Assembly (NCBI GenBank): GCA_045599185.1
Contig: JAZRVO010000031.1
Span: 62,001-126,000, forward strand
Reading direction: 5' to 3'
Length of the DNA stretch: 64,000 nucleotides
Source: UBA1240 sp045599185
GTDB taxonomy: Bacteria; Spirochaetota; Spirochaetia; Treponematales; Treponemataceae
The position numbers and the translations under genes are program-made. Below, piece by piece: positions 42,537-52,521 of this stretch; the first letter of the stretch is position 1; every line of letters starts with the position of its first letter. The notes under the pieces were generated by a model. It saw nothing but the letters and a program-made list of their open reading frames with translations, made no database searches and was not told the DNA's origin.

Positions 42537-45061
42537 TATTTTACAACCACGTTAACGAGTTTGTTCGGTACAACAATAACTTTTGCAGGTGTTTTACCTT
42601 CCATAAAGCGTTTTGCGCCTTCAGTTGCAAGGGCTGCTTTTTCAACTTCTGCCTTGTCTGCGTTTAACGGCATTTCAATTTTGTCGCGAATTTTTCCGTT
42701 AATCTGAACAACAATCGTACATGAATCGTCTGCACAGAATTCTTCTTTATATTCTGGCCAAGATTCAAATGCAATTGTATTTGTGTTGCCAAGTTTCTGC
42801 CACAATTCTTCGCCCAAATGCGGTGCGTAAGGTGCAAGCATGCGGACAAAATTGTTCCACAGTTCTTTCGGAAGTTTTTCCAGCTTTGCAACTTCGTTAA
42901 TGAAAATCATCATCTGGCTGATTGCGGTGTTAAAACTTAATGCATCGGTGTCTTCGCTAACCTTTTTAATAGTTTTGTGCATCAGTTTTCTTATGTCGCC
43001 GGTTACTTCATCGTCGCAAAGCGGTTTTTCAGAAACCGCCCAAACTTTTTCAAGGAAGCGGCTGATACCAATCAGACCCTTGGTGTTCCACGGTTTGCTC
43101 ATGGTCAGCGGTCCCATGAACATTTCGTACATGCGCACAGAATCCGCGCCGTATTCCTTAATCATGTCATCAGGGTTTACAACGTTCTTAAGCGACTTAC
43201 TCATTTTTGCAATGATTTGTTCAACTTCTTCACCTGTTGCTTTTTCAAAAAATTTACCGTCTTTTTCTTCAACTTCGTCGGTTGGAACGAGGGTTTTGTT
43301 CTTGCGCTGGAATGCGAAAGACGTAATCAAGCCCTGATTGATAAGGCGCTGGAAAGGTTCTTTTGTTGAAACTACGCCAATATCGTACAAAACCTTGTGC
43401 CAGAATCTTGAATACAGAAGGTGCAAAACCGCATGTTCTGCGCCGCCAACGTACAAATCTACCGGCATCCAGTAATTTTCTGCTTCTTTGGAACAGAATT
43501 CTTTTTCATTTTTAGGGTCGAGATAGCGCAAATAGTACCAGCAGCTGCCGCCCCACTGAGGCATTGTGTTGGTTTCGCGTTTTGCCTTGCCGCCGCACTT
43601 TGGACAGGTGCAGTTTACCCATTCGTCAATGGCGGCAAGTGGACTTTCGCCCGTGCCTGTAGGCTGGTAAGATTTTACGTCCGGCAGTTTTACCGGCAGC
43701 TGGTCTTCCGGCACTGGCACGCAGCCGCATTTTTCGCAGTGAACCAACGGAATCGGTTCACCCCAATAACGCTGGCGGCTGAAAATCCAGTCGCGGAGTT
43801 TATAGTTTACGGTTGCTTTACCAATTTTCTTTTCTTCAAGGAAAGCAATCATTTTTTCAATTGCGTCTTTTTTGTTAAGGCCGTCAACAAATCCTGAATT
43901 TACGTGAATTCCGTCCTGTGTCCATGCCTGTGTCTGAACGTCAACTTCTGATTTTAAAACTTCAATAATCGGCAAATCGAATTTTTTTGCGAATTCCCAG
44001 TCGCGGTCATCGTGGGCAGGAACGGCCATAATTGCACCTGTTCCGTAGCTGATTAAAACGTAATCTGCAATCCAGATTGGGATAAGTTTTCCGTTAACCG
44101 GGTTAATGGCGTAGCTTCCGCTGAAAACGCCGGTCTTGTCTTTGTTCAGGTCGGTGCGCTGCAAATCCGATTTTTTTGCTGCATCGTCAACATATTTTTC
44201 AACGGCTGCTTTCTGTCCAGCAGTGGTAAGTTTTTTTACCAGCGGATGTTCCGGAGCAACAACCATGTAAGTTGCACCAAAAAGCGTATCACAGCGGGTA
44301 GTGTAAACGGTTAATTTATCACCAGTTCCTTTTCCTGCTGCGTCAGCAATTTCAAAATCAACTTCTGCACCAAAAGATTTACCAATCCAGTTTTTCTGCA
44401 TCAGTTTAACGCTTTCCGGCCAGTCCAAAGTGTCCAAATCTTCCAGAAGTTTTTCTGCGTAGTCAGTAATTTTCAAAATCCACTGACGAATGGTTTTGTG
44501 AGTTACAACCGAACCGCAGCGTTCGCACTTGCCTTCCTTAACTTCTTCGTTGGCAAGGCCTGTTAAACAGCTTGGACACCAGTTGATAGGTGTTTCTGCT
44601 TCGTAAGCCAGACCTTTTTTGTAAAGCTGAAGGAAAATCCACTGCGTCCATTTGTAATAGTCTGGTTCACAGGTAGAAACACAGCGGTCCCAGTCGTAGC
44701 TGAAGCCCAAAGCCTTAATCTGGCGGGTAAAGTTTTCAATATTTTTGTTTGTTGTAATTGAAGGGTGTGTACCGGTTTTAATTGCATAGTTTTCTGCCGG
44801 CAAACCGAATGAGTCGTAACCCATCGGGTGCAGAACGTTAAAACCTTTCATACGCAAATAGCGGCAATAAATGTCGGTTGCGGTATAGCCTTCTGGGTGA
44901 CCAACGTGCAAACCTGCGCCACTAGGGTAGGGGAACATGTCCAGAACGTACTTGCGTTTTTCAACGGGAATTGACGGATCTTCGGTTACACGGAAAGTTT
45001 TATTTTCGTCCCAATATTTCTGCCATTTTGGCTCTATTGTCTCGAAAGGGTATTTAGCCAT
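42536..45061 (-). CDS. leuS: Leucyl-tRNA synthetase
   Basis: 841 residues, bacterial form. The HIGH-type motif is in FPYPSGAGLHVGHPEGY. A zinc-binding CPSC...CERC is at about residues 170-190 and a second CEKCGC...CPKCGG near 450. The editing domain (~230-410) includes the GTGAIMAVPAHDDRD segment. The KMSKS motif appears as KMSKSLKNVV at about 617. The C-terminal tRNA-binding domain is present. No T-box leader is visible in the preceding 380 bp. Confidence 0.97.
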   Translation of the reverse strand: MAKYPFETIEPKWQKYWDENKTFRVTEDPSIPVEKRKYVLDMFPYPSGAGLHVGHPEGYTATDIYCRYLRMKGFNVLHPMGYDSFGLPAENYAIKTGTHPSITTNKNIENFTRQIKALGFSYDWDRCVSTCEPDYYKWTQWIFLQLYKKGLAYEAETPINWCPSCLTGLANEEVKEGKCERCGSVVTHKTIRQWILKITDYAEKLLEDLDTLDWPESVKLMQKNWIGKSFGAEVDFEIADAAGKGTGDKLTVYTTRCDTLFGATYMVVAPEHPLVKKLTTAGQKAAVEKYVDDAAKKSDLQRTDLNKDKTGVFSGSYAINPVNGKLIPIWIADYVLISYGTGAIMAVPAHDDRDWEFAKKFDLPIIEVLKSEVDVQTQAWTQDGIHVNSGFVDGLNKKDAIEKMIAFLEEKKIGKATVNYKLRDWIFSRQRYWGEPIPLVHCEKCGCVPVPEDQLPVKLPDVKSYQPTGTGESPLAAIDEWVNCTCPKCGGKAKRETNTMPQWGGSCWYYLRYLDPKNEKEFCSKEAENYWMPVDLYVGGAEHAVLHLLYSRFWHKVLYDIGVVSTKEPFQRLINQGLITSFAFQRKNKTLVPTDEVEEKDGKFFEKATGEEVEQIIAKMSKSLKNVVNPDDMIKEYGADSVRMYEMFMGPLTMSKPWNTKGLIGISRFLEKVWAVSEKPLCDDEVTGDIRKLMHKTIKKVSEDTDALSFNTAISQMMIFINEVAKLEKLPKELWNNFVRMLAPYAPHLGEELWQKLGNTNTIAFESWPEYKEEFCADDSCTIVVQINGKIRDKIEMPLNADKAEVEKAALATEGAKRFMEGKTPAKVIVVPNKLVNVVVK

Positions 45062-45221
45062 AAAAAGTGCCTCGTGTTTTTTGATAATTTGCGCTGAAAA
45101 CAGCTGTTTAGATTGAATTATTATAGCAGAAGAAAGAATAAGTTTCTATATGGGCAATTTTATGGCAGGCGGTTCAGCTGTTTTCGATCAGCTAGCGGCT
45201 GAAAATTTGCCAGCAAACAGA

Positions 45222-45245
45222 TCCCGAATCCAGTTTGGGATGACA
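45222..45245. repeat. Small hairpin repeat of the GTCATCCC type, copy 1
   Basis: ATCCCGAA-5-TTTGGGAT followed by GACA. On the reverse strand it reads TGTCATCCCAAACTGGATTCGGGAT, a style of dispersed hairpin found in several bacteria. A related hairpin occurs at 54173-54205. Confidence 0.45.
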
Positions 45246-45368
45246 AAAACCGATTTTAGGTGACAATTTTCAATTGAAATAGCAAAACCAGGTTTGTAGA
45301 AAAAAAATATTCAGTTTGATATGGCAAAATTTTAAAATCCGATGTTCGGGTAAGTTTCAAAAGCGCAT

Positions 45369-45418
45369 AAAAAAAGCACAGACGCTGCATGTTTTTCTAG
45401 CATCTGTGCCTTTTTATT
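45369..45418 (-). terminator. Terminator after the OmpA-family gene
   Basis: GCACAGAcGCT pairs with AGCaTCTGTGC around a 12-nt loop, with A and T runs on both sides. On the minus strand the stem ends in seven T. Confidence 0.8.
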
Positions 45419-45442
45419 GAATTAACTGTATTTATTTCAGTT

Positions 45443-46798
45443 TTAATACCACGAAGTAAAGTTGAAAACCGGCTGAAGCGTAATTTCTACGCGGCGGTTC
45501 AGCGCGCGCCCTTCGGCAGTATCGTTGTCGGCAATCGGCACGTTACCGCCGTAGCCTTTATAACTGAACAGTTCAGCAGGAATGCCGCGCTTAATCATTT
45601 CGTTTACAATGGTCTGGGCGCGGGCAATAGAAAGCGGCATTTCGGTATTTATGTCACCAATGCGCGCCGTATGGCCTTCTACCAGAATAGTAAATGTATT
45701 GGTGCTTATTGCATCACGCAGTGCCTTTGAAATTTTGTCAATGCGTTCACCTTCTTCCGGCAAAATTTCTGCAGAATCCGGCTTAAAGCGGATATTATGC
45801 ACGGCAACAACAATGCCGGTATCCGTATCAATCGGTGCAGAAAGTATGTCATCGCCGTCAGAAATGGTTTTCTTAAGGCGGTTGTATGCCAGATAGTAAG
45901 AATCGTCTTTAATTGGCACGAGAATCCGTTTGACCAGCCGTTCCTTGTCAAGCAGAATGACAACCTTTCCCTGCGTAATAAGGTCAATGTTTTCCTGCAC
46001 AGAAAGAATGCGCAGTGCGTCGCTTTTGGAAATAACCGGGTCTGTGCGGTTTGTTCCGTACAGCTGGCGTGCCTTTATAACCAGCGGATCTTCGCCTACG
46101 CGGTCTGCATAATTGCGCAAATTTCCGTCGTAACCGTAAGTTACCAGGCCTTTTTGCCTTACAATTTCCGGTTCTACCATGTTGCGCTCGTAAAGCAGTT
46201 CCATCGTTTCGTCCCAAATCTGCGGAAAAAGACACGGTTCAGCGGTTTCGCTTACAAATTCACCGTGCACCGGCAGCATGCCCCTGGCATCAATTATAAT
46301 GCCCGTATACGCGCGGCTGGCAATTCTGTCAATTGGGCGCTTGGGCTGGTACGGTTTCTGATGAGAAAGCAGTTTTGCAGAAATTTCGCTTAAAGAAATG
46401 CTGTGGGAAATTTGCAGCATGTTTGTGCTGGAAGAAAAATAACTTGGCGTTTTTTCGCCTACGTCAATAATTCCGCTAAGTTCTTCAAGGCTTATGTCTT
46501 CATGAATGACTAAATCGCCAAGGCGTGTAAAAGAGTTTACTTTAATTGAAAGCAGCGCGTCTTTTACCAGAAGCGGTACCTGCGTGGTAATGCGGTCTAC
46601 CGCCGTTGCGCGGCCGGAAGGCATTTTTATTCCGGCTTTTTCGGTATCAAGCATGATGGTTGAAGCAAAAGTCTGGTTCGTCCAGTCTACGTTGCTGCTG
46701 GACTGCATGTTTTGGGTTTGTGCGGCGCAAAGCAAGAAGGAAAAAATAAAAACCTGCGCGCAAATTAAAAATTTAAAACCTGTTTTATGCAAAAGCAC
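45443..46798 (-). CDS. OmpA-family peptidoglycan-associated envelope protein
   Basis: The start was placed at GTG 46798: AGAGGT lies 6 nt upstream, and the GTG opens a clean signal peptide (LLHKTGFKFLICAQVFIFSFLLCAAQ). That gives 451 residues. Residues ~30-315 are an unrecognised periplasmic region. The C-terminal ~115 residues are an OmpA/MotB domain (IRFKPDSAEILPEEGERI, VEGHTARIGDINTEMPLSIARA, NRRVEITLQP) that binds peptidoglycan. Third gene of a minus-strand envelope cluster. Confidence 0.88.
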   Translation of the reverse strand: MLLHKTGFKFLICAQVFIFSFLLCAAQTQNMQSSSNVDWTNQTFASTIMLDTEKAGIKMPSGRATAVDRITTQVPLLVKDALLSIKVNSFTRLGDLVIHEDISLEELSGIIDVGEKTPSYFSSSTNMLQISHSISLSEISAKLLSHQKPYQPKRPIDRIASRAYTGIIIDARGMLPVHGEFVSETAEPCLFPQIWDETMELLYERNMVEPEIVRQKGLVTYGYDGNLRNYADRVGEDPLVIKARQLYGTNRTDPVISKSDALRILSVQENIDLITQGKVVILLDKERLVKRILVPIKDDSYYLAYNRLKKTISDGDDILSAPIDTDTGIVVAVHNIRFKPDSAEILPEEGERIDKISKALRDAISTNTFTILVEGHTARIGDINTEMPLSIARAQTIVNEMIKRGIPAELFSYKGYGGNVPIADNDTAEGRALNRRVEITLQPVFNFTSWY

Positions 46799-46856
46799 AG
46801 TTGTACCTCTTTTCAACAAAAAACTGAAAGATGAAAGTGAAAACAAAATACTTCTT

Positions 46857-48401
46857 CTATTCTATACTTAGTATCGGCACTTTCAAAACCCTTCCTTCAC
46901 GTAAAGTTGCATTTAAATCAATATTATTTTCTGCGGCAAGTTCTTCAACCTGCACGCCGTACCGCTGGGAAATGTTCCACAAATTGTCGCCTTTTTTTAC
47001 GGTGTAAGAACCGCCGTAATTTACGCCGCTGGCCTTGCTTTTTCCGGCGTAGGGCGCAACGTCCTTAAATGCCGGAATCAAAATGGTTTTTCCAATCTGC
47101 AAGGCGTTGGGCTTTATGCCCGGGTTTGCATCGGTAATCATTTTCACGCTTACGCCGTAATGTTTTGCAAGCGTGCTTAAATTGTCGCCGGATTTAATTT
47201 TGTAGCGGTGAAATTTAAGCAGAAAAATGCTTTTGTCCTCTACAATTGCCTGCACGCTTTCCAGATTTTCGGCCGGTATGCGAAGCCCGTAGTTTGTACC
47301 CGGCGGCGTAACGCCGTAAAGCAGTGCCGGATTTAAAAATTTCATGGTTTTTGCATCAATTTCTGCAAGTTCTGCAATCATGCTTATGTCCATATTGCGG
47401 TTAACCTGCAAAACCGCAAAATTCTGGTGTGCTTCGCTTTCGTATTCCGGCAGTTCTATGCCGTAAGCCTTTGCATTGGTTAAGATGTGGGCAATTGCAA
47501 TAAATTTGGGCACATACTGAATTGTTTCGTTTTTAAGTTTCTTTTTCCGCGATAAAGTCCAGTAATCGGCCTTGTTGTTGCTTTGGTATGCCCGCGTTAT
47601 TGCTCCCAAACCTGAATTATACGCTGCCAGAGCCAGTGCCCAGTCGTTAAAAACGCCGTAATTTTCCTTAAGTTTTTTCAGTGCGGCATCAGTTTCAAGC
47701 CACGGGTCACAGCGTTCGTCCATCCATTCGTTTACGCGTATGCCAAAAGGCCCTATTGAGTTTTTCATAAACTGCCACAAACCCATTGCGCCGGATTTTG
47801 AAACTGCGTCAATGCGAAAGCTTGATTCAATTATCGGAAGGAATTCAATGCATTCGGGTATGCCGTATTCGGCAATTTTGGCTTTTATGTAGCTGCGGTA
47901 TGGCGCGCCGTTCTGCATAACGGTAACAAGCCACTTTTTGCCGTAGCTTGTGGTGTACTGGTCAATGTATTTTTTTACAAGGGCGTCGTTTTTTGGGTAG
48001 CTAATGCCAATTGGCTGAATTTCTACGGGTTCTTCTGCTTTTTCAGTTTTTCCGCTGTTTTCTCCGTTTTCCGGTTCTTCCGCAGGTGCAAACTGCTGAA
48101 TCTGTTCTGCCACAACCTGAGATTTGTCAATATTTTCATCTTTGGTTTTTATTGTGCCGTCAGGCGTTTCGTCCGCTTCTTCTCTAGCGGCATCCGGTTT
48201 TGCTTCCTGCGGCGCTTCTTCACTTGGGCTTTGCGTGCTGACACTGGCATTTGTGCGCGTAGCCACCGGGTTTGCAACAGGACCGGTTAAAATTTGCGCA
48301 GCGGCTTTTTGCGGAAAAATAAAGAAAAACTGGCATAAAATAAAAATGCCGGCAAAACGCATATATATAGAAGATTTTTGATTGTTTCGGGAATTTCTCA
48401 T
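46857..48401 (-). CDS. MltD-type lytic transglycosylase with two LysM domains
   Basis: Cleaves glycan strands of peptidoglycan. The start was placed at the ATG beginning MRNSRNNQK, ahead of a signal peptide with core FAGIFILCQFFFIF and an AAAQ cleavage-like end; the ribosome-binding site is poor. A Pro/Glu-rich linker spans ~50-125. The SLT domain covers ~150-330, with the catalytic glutamate in LPIIESSFRID and SGAMGLWQFM downstream. Two LysM repeats follow (~385-430 and ~450-510; YKIKSGDNLSTLAKHYGV and YTVKKGDNLWNISQRYGV). Confidence 0.92.
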   Translation of the reverse strand: MRNSRNNQKSSIYMRFAGIFILCQFFFIFPQKAAAQILTGPVANPVATRTNASVSTQSPSEEAPQEAKPDAAREEADETPDGTIKTKDENIDKSQVVAEQIQQFAPAEEPENGENSGKTEKAEEPVEIQPIGISYPKNDALVKKYIDQYTTSYGKKWLVTVMQNGAPYRSYIKAKIAEYGIPECIEFLPIIESSFRIDAVSKSGAMGLWQFMKNSIGPFGIRVNEWMDERCDPWLETDAALKKLKENYGVFNDWALALAAYNSGLGAITRAYQSNNKADYWTLSRKKKLKNETIQYVPKFIAIAHILTNAKAYGIELPEYESEAHQNFAVLQVNRNMDISMIAELAEIDAKTMKFLNPALLYGVTPPGTNYGLRIPAENLESVQAIVEDKSIFLLKFHRYKIKSGDNLSTLAKHYGVSVKMITDANPGIKPNALQIGKTILIPAFKDVAPYAGKSKASGVNYGGSYTVKKGDNLWNISQRYGVQVEELAAENNIDLNATLREGRVLKVPILSIE

Positions 48402-48479
48402 ACTGCTCAACTTTGGTACTGTTGTGCGGCAAACAAAGCCGCAGTATATTTTCGTCAAATTTACGCGTTTTCACCAGTG

Positions 48480-49553
48480 TTACAGGCGTTCGCCGTAATA
48501 AATGCCTGCCCATTCCCATCGCCCGTGAATTTCCGGGTCAAGCGGAAAATTGATTTTGCGGAAGCAGAAATACCATACGGAAACGTTCTGCTGCCAGCCC
48601 CAGGTGCGAAGATAGGCTTCGTTGGAGTTTGTCGTTTCGTCCAGAGTTTCGCTGTACCGTATGCGGCCTTTCATAACTGAAGAAAGCGAAAAGTTCGCCT
48701 GACTGTTCGTGTCGTTTTCATCCTGCCGCCATGAAACTGCAAAAAAATTGCTGCGGCTTTTGTAGCGGTCAAGCTGGGTATAATTGTGGTTGCTTATGGC
48801 AGTTTTTACGGCTTTTTCCAGTGCTTCCAAAGATTCAAAAGACCAGTTTTTGGCAGACGAAGTAATGCGGAGCATCTGGTGCGCACGGTTGTAGGCATTC
48901 GGCAGGCCGGGTATCTGAATTGTTGCCGCATCGTTCTGGGCTTCAAAAAGCGCGTAGGCCTTAAGCATCTGTTCCCATTCGCCAAGTTTTTCATACTCTG
49001 CGGCAAGCCGGGCGTAGCATTCGGTTAAACTTATTTTTTCAGGAAACCGCTGAATGAGCTGGTTGTAGTAAGTTATGTGCTTTGTTGCCGACTGGTCAAG
49101 GCGCAGAAGGTTGCTTAAACATGTGTAATGAACCGATTCTCCCTTTACCAGAAGGTCGTCGTAATTATTCAAAATGCGTTCAAAATAATATTCTGCAAAA
49201 GGGTAGGCTTTTTCTTCCATATATTCGTTTGCAAGCATTAAAAGCCAGTATGAATTGTAAGTGTCTTCCGGGTGACGTTCAACGTAATCGGTTAAAAACA
49301 GAATGAAAGCCGTCTGGTCGTTTTGTGCCTTGTAGTTGCTGGCAATCTGGTTGACAATGGTAAAGCGGCTAATCTGGCTTAATTCCTGATTCTGTAAAAT
49401 CTGCAAAAGAACGGTCTGTTTCTGTTTTTCGCTTAAAATGTCGGTGGCTGGTGTTTTGTGGCGGCAGCCCGTAAAAAGTAAAATAGCCGAAATGGCTAGA
49501 AAAACTGAAAAAATTAATTTGTATGTTCTGCAAGAATAAACAGTTTTAGACAT
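48480..49553 (-). CDS. TPR-like lipoprotein of unknown function
   Basis: 357 residues. The signal core ends in LLFTGC (Cys at about residue 30). The mature part has several helical hairpins consistent with TPR/solenoid repeats (residues ~45-220). The ~120-residue C-terminal part (FFAVSWRQDEND, NVSVWYFCFRK, RWEWAGIYYG) is rich in Trp and Tyr and beta-like. Spirochaetes carry many such lipoproteins. First gene of the cluster with the transglycosylase and OmpA protein, so an envelope role is likely. Confidence 0.85.
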   Translation of the reverse strand: MSKTVYSCRTYKLIFSVFLAISAILLFTGCRHKTPATDILSEKQKQTVLLQILQNQELSQISRFTIVNQIASNYKAQNDQTAFILFLTDYVERHPEDTYNSYWLLMLANEYMEEKAYPFAEYYFERILNNYDDLLVKGESVHYTCLSNLLRLDQSATKHITYYNQLIQRFPEKISLTECYARLAAEYEKLGEWEQMLKAYALFEAQNDAATIQIPGLPNAYNRAHQMLRITSSAKNWSFESLEALEKAVKTAISNHNYTQLDRYKSRSNFFAVSWRQDENDTNSQANFSLSSVMKGRIRYSETLDETTNSNEAYLRTWGWQQNVSVWYFCFRKINFPLDPEIHGRWEWAGIYYGERL

Positions 49554-49786
49554 AGGGCGAGTTTACCATTTGCTTTTTGAATTGGCAAGCCTGCGCCCGC
49601 ACGCGAATGCCGTTTGATAATCACCAAATGCCGTTTTTTGCATGAATTATGGAGATTTTAGACATTTTCAGCAAAATAACAATATTTTTAAACACATTGC
49701 GGTTGCTACATTCTTTAATGTTGATATAGAATTATACATAAACAAAAAGTACGTTTTCTGTTTATTAATTTTTTACAGGAGTTTAT

Positions 49787-50359
49787 ATGTCTGCAAAAAA
49801 ATATAATTCTTTGCTTGCCAGCGGTCTTTTGTTTATTTTCATTGGTTTTGTTTTGCTTGCTGCAAAATTTGCAGACCGCGGTCCCAGCCTGTTCTTAACA
49901 TATCCAGCCATTTTAATGTTCCTTGGCGGCATCGTTCTGTATGTTGACATTACGAAATTCAAGCGCGCAATTCCGCTTTTTATGGGCATAATGCTTTTGC
50001 TGTGCGGTTTTTTAATTCTGCTTGTTAATTTGAATATTTTTAATATTGGCTTGTATCAACTGTGGCCTTTGTTTGTTATCTTTTCAGGCATTGCGCTGAT
50101 TATTTCAGGATTCTTCCGGTACAAGCGGCTTGTTGGCGCAATTTTTGTACCGACAATTCTTCTGTTTGTAATGGGCGGATTCTTTTTACTTTTTTCGCTG
50201 GACATTATCAGTGTTTCTTTCCGCGTATTTGCCTTGCAGTGGTGGCCAATGCTTTTTGTTCTCACCGGCATAGGGTTGGTGGTTCTGTTCCTGTATACGC
50301 AGGGCAGCCAGAAATCCATTATGGAAAGTGGCGAAGAAGAGTTTGACGAATTTATTTGA
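49787..50359 (+). CDS. Small polytopic membrane protein (LiaF/DUF5668-like transmembrane region)
   Basis: 190 residues with six hydrophobic segments and a short acidic C-terminal tail (ESGEEEFDEFI). The alternating pattern of paired helices with WPLFVIFSGIALI and WWPMLFVLTGIGLV resembles the LiaI-LiaF-type transmembrane module, where each repeat contains W-P. No cell-wall-active domain follows. AGGAG precedes the ATG. Followed 60 bp later by an exported TPR protein. Confidence 0.8.
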   Translation: MSAKKYNSLLASGLLFIFIGFVLLAAKFADRGPSLFLTYPAILMFLGGIVLYVDITKFKRAIPLFMGIMLLLCGFLILLVNLNIFNIGLYQLWPLFVIFSGIALIISGFFRYKRLVGAIFVPTILLFVMGGFFLLFSLDIISVSFRVFALQWWPMLFVLTGIGLVVLFLYTQGSQKSIMESGEEEFDEFI

Positions 50360-50419
50360 TTTTTACAGATAATATGTTTTTTAATTTGTAAAAATTTTCT
50401 CGTTTTTAAGGAAACTTGC

Positions 50420-52198
50420 ATGATTAGAAAGCGGCTTTGCTGCGTTTTCTTTTTCATTTGTTTTATATATGTTTTTTTCTCTGTGCAAAACCTGTCTGCG
50501 CTGCCAAATGTTTCTTCACTGGCAGGCGACATTGGTGATTCTTTCAGTTCAGGCAAAAATTCTGCAAAAAACACGGGCGTAAAAAAAACAGCCGGTTCTG
50601 CAAACGGCCAAAGCGAAGGCACCCGTACTGCCAATGTTGCCGACTTACAGATTCAGGCCGAAATTGAAAAAGGTACGCCTGCTTCTTTACGCAGCGCCGT
50701 CAGCCGTATACGCCAGCAGGGAAAAAACGCCAGCGAACGCGAAAAACTTCTGCTTTATGTTGCAACTTCAATTTATACAATAGTTTACCCTGCGGAACGC
50801 CTTACGTGGGAACTGCCGGAACTTACGGAAAATTCAATTTACCGCAGTTCAATTGAATCTGCGAAAATGGGCAGCTACGACTTTAACAATGAAAAAAGTT
50901 CTGATTATTTAACCCTTGTATTGCCAAGCCTTCTGCTTTTTACAACCCCGAACGTAAAGAATTACTATGCCGAAGCCCAGATTGCGCTTACCAAAGCGAT
51001 GGATATTAATCCCAATGCAATTCTTGCACCGTATTTTCTGGGCGTGGTTTACAGCCGTCAGGGTAAATACCAGCAGGCCGTAAAACCGCTTGAAACCGCC
51101 TATAAAATTCAAAGTGACTGCGTGCCTGTTGCAACGGCCTACATACAGGTACTGCTGGCCTTGGGCAGGGCAAAAGATGCGTATAATGCCGGCGTTAAAA
51201 GCCTGCTGAAAAATAACAATAACCGGGAACTTTTAACATTGTGCGCAAAGGCGGCCTTTGAAATGAACGACTGGGAACTTGCTGACCAGTACGTTAGTCA
51301 GGTTTTGCAGGGCGATTCTACAAATGCCCAGTGCCAGCTGATGCGCGCCCGGATTCTTCTGGAACAGGGCGACTATCTGCGTTCTTCGGCGGCGCTGGAT
51401 CTTTTTAGCCGTACTGAAAAACCCAACCGGGAATATTATTTAGTTCGATTGCGGCTTTTGCAGGACTGGAACAAAAACATGAATTACGCTGCAAGCACTG
51501 CAACGGAAGCATTGCAGAAATTTCCAAACGATACGGCGATTCTGCTTGCCGCCGCCGGAATTGCATCAGAATCCGGCGTGCGCATAAACGATTTAACCGC
51601 GTCGCAAATGGCTTCCAAAATACTGGGCGACCAGCCGGACAACGCGGACGCAATGGTAATAATGGTTAAGGAAGCAATTAAAAACGAACAGTGGCAGACT
51701 GCTTTCAACAATTCCTTAAAACTGCTGCAAATCCGCAGCAATGACCAGGCAAGGCTTTTGCATATTGATGCGTGCCTGGGGCTTGGTAAATTTGCCGATG
51801 CAAAAGACAATGCCCAGGCTTTGTACGGCAGCTGGCCGCAGAATGAAGAAATTCAGATTATGTACATACGAACGCTTATTGCCACAAAAAGCAATGAAGA
51901 AGCGCTTAAACTTATAGAAAATTTGCTGCCCAATGCGGCACAAAAAACAAAAAGTTCATTATATTACCAGCGCAGCCGTCTTGCTGGCAGCGACGCAGGC
52001 AAACTGAACGATTTGCGCAGCAGTTTAACAAGCAATCCGCGCAACGAAGACGCGCTTTACGACCTTTACCGCTATTATTACAAAAAACAGGATTACAAAA
52101 AGGCACAGTATTATTTGCGGCAGGTTATTGCCATTAAACCAAGCGACCAGAAACTGCTTAACCAGCAGAACGAACTTGAAAAACTTCTTGCAAATTAG
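50420..52198 (+). CDS. Exported TPR-repeat protein
   Basis: 592 residues. The Arg/Lys start and the hydrophobic core CVFFFICFIYVFFSVQ ending near ALP form a signal peptide. A Ser/Gly/Lys-rich spacer spans ~30-65. The rest is built of tetratricopeptide repeats; clear examples are YFLGVVYSRQGKYQQAVKPLETAYKI (~200), the AAFEMNDWELADQYVSQVL region (~290) and YDLYRYYYKKQDYKKAQYYLRQVIA (~555). A scaffold for protein interactions in the periplasm; partner unknown. Confidence 0.88.
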   Translation: MIRKRLCCVFFFICFIYVFFSVQNLSALPNVSSLAGDIGDSFSSGKNSAKNTGVKKTAGSANGQSEGTRTANVADLQIQAEIEKGTPASLRSAVSRIRQQGKNASEREKLLLYVATSIYTIVYPAERLTWELPELTENSIYRSSIESAKMGSYDFNNEKSSDYLTLVLPSLLLFTTPNVKNYYAEAQIALTKAMDINPNAILAPYFLGVVYSRQGKYQQAVKPLETAYKIQSDCVPVATAYIQVLLALGRAKDAYNAGVKSLLKNNNNRELLTLCAKAAFEMNDWELADQYVSQVLQGDSTNAQCQLMRARILLEQGDYLRSSAALDLFSRTEKPNREYYLVRLRLLQDWNKNMNYAASTATEALQKFPNDTAILLAAAGIASESGVRINDLTASQMASKILGDQPDNADAMVIMVKEAIKNEQWQTAFNNSLKLLQIRSNDQARLLHIDACLGLGKFADAKDNAQALYGSWPQNEEIQIMYIRTLIATKSNEEALKLIENLLPNAAQKTKSSLYYQRSRLAGSDAGKLNDLRSSLTSNPRNEDALYDLYRYYYKKQDYKKAQYYLRQVIAIKPSDQKLLNQQNELEKLLAN

Positions 52199-52267
52199 CC
52201 TTTGAGGGCATATTTTAAAAGTAACGCTTTTTTTAGCAAATTTGAATGAGAAAAAAACGAGGAAAAC

Positions 52268-52456
52268 ATGACAAAATATATTTGCACCGTTTGCGGTTAC
52301 GTTTACGACACGGAAAAAGGTTTGGAAGACGGTCTGTATGCAGGCACTGCTTTTGACGATTTGCCCGAAAACTTTTTGTGTCCGGTTTGCAACGAACCGA
52401 AAAAATATTTTGAAGATTTTTCCGTTTATGTTTTCAACGAAAACGGGGAAAAATAA
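52268..52456 (+). CDS. Rubredoxin
   Basis: 62 residues. The two iron-binding pairs CTVCGYVYD and CPVCNEPKKYFE sit at residues 6-9 and 39-42, with the usual GLYAGTAFDDLPENFLCP between. GAGG lies before the ATG. Small electron carrier, probably part of oxygen or peroxide defence in an anaerobe; no partner oxidoreductase is adjacent. Confidence 0.95.
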   Translation: MTKYICTVCGYVYDTEKGLEDGLYAGTAFDDLPENFLCPVCNEPKKYFEDFSVYVFNENGEK

Positions 52457-52521
52457 AAACCATCACCAGTCCGCCATCAGTTTAAAAGTCAAAAATCTCC
52501 AAAATCTTTCCATATTTAGCC

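Larger units (their letters stand above)
45062..45442. other. 381-bp intergenic region with a hairpin repeat
   Basis: Contains the leuS promoter zone, a dispersed hairpin-type repeat at 45222-45245 and the terminator at 45369-45418. No ORF or RNA gene was recognised. Confidence 0.5.

Noticed and set aside
45062..45442. T-box leader before leuS
   Set aside because: No TGGNACCGCG-type T-box and no specifier stem; the same is true before ilvN, thrA and cimA.
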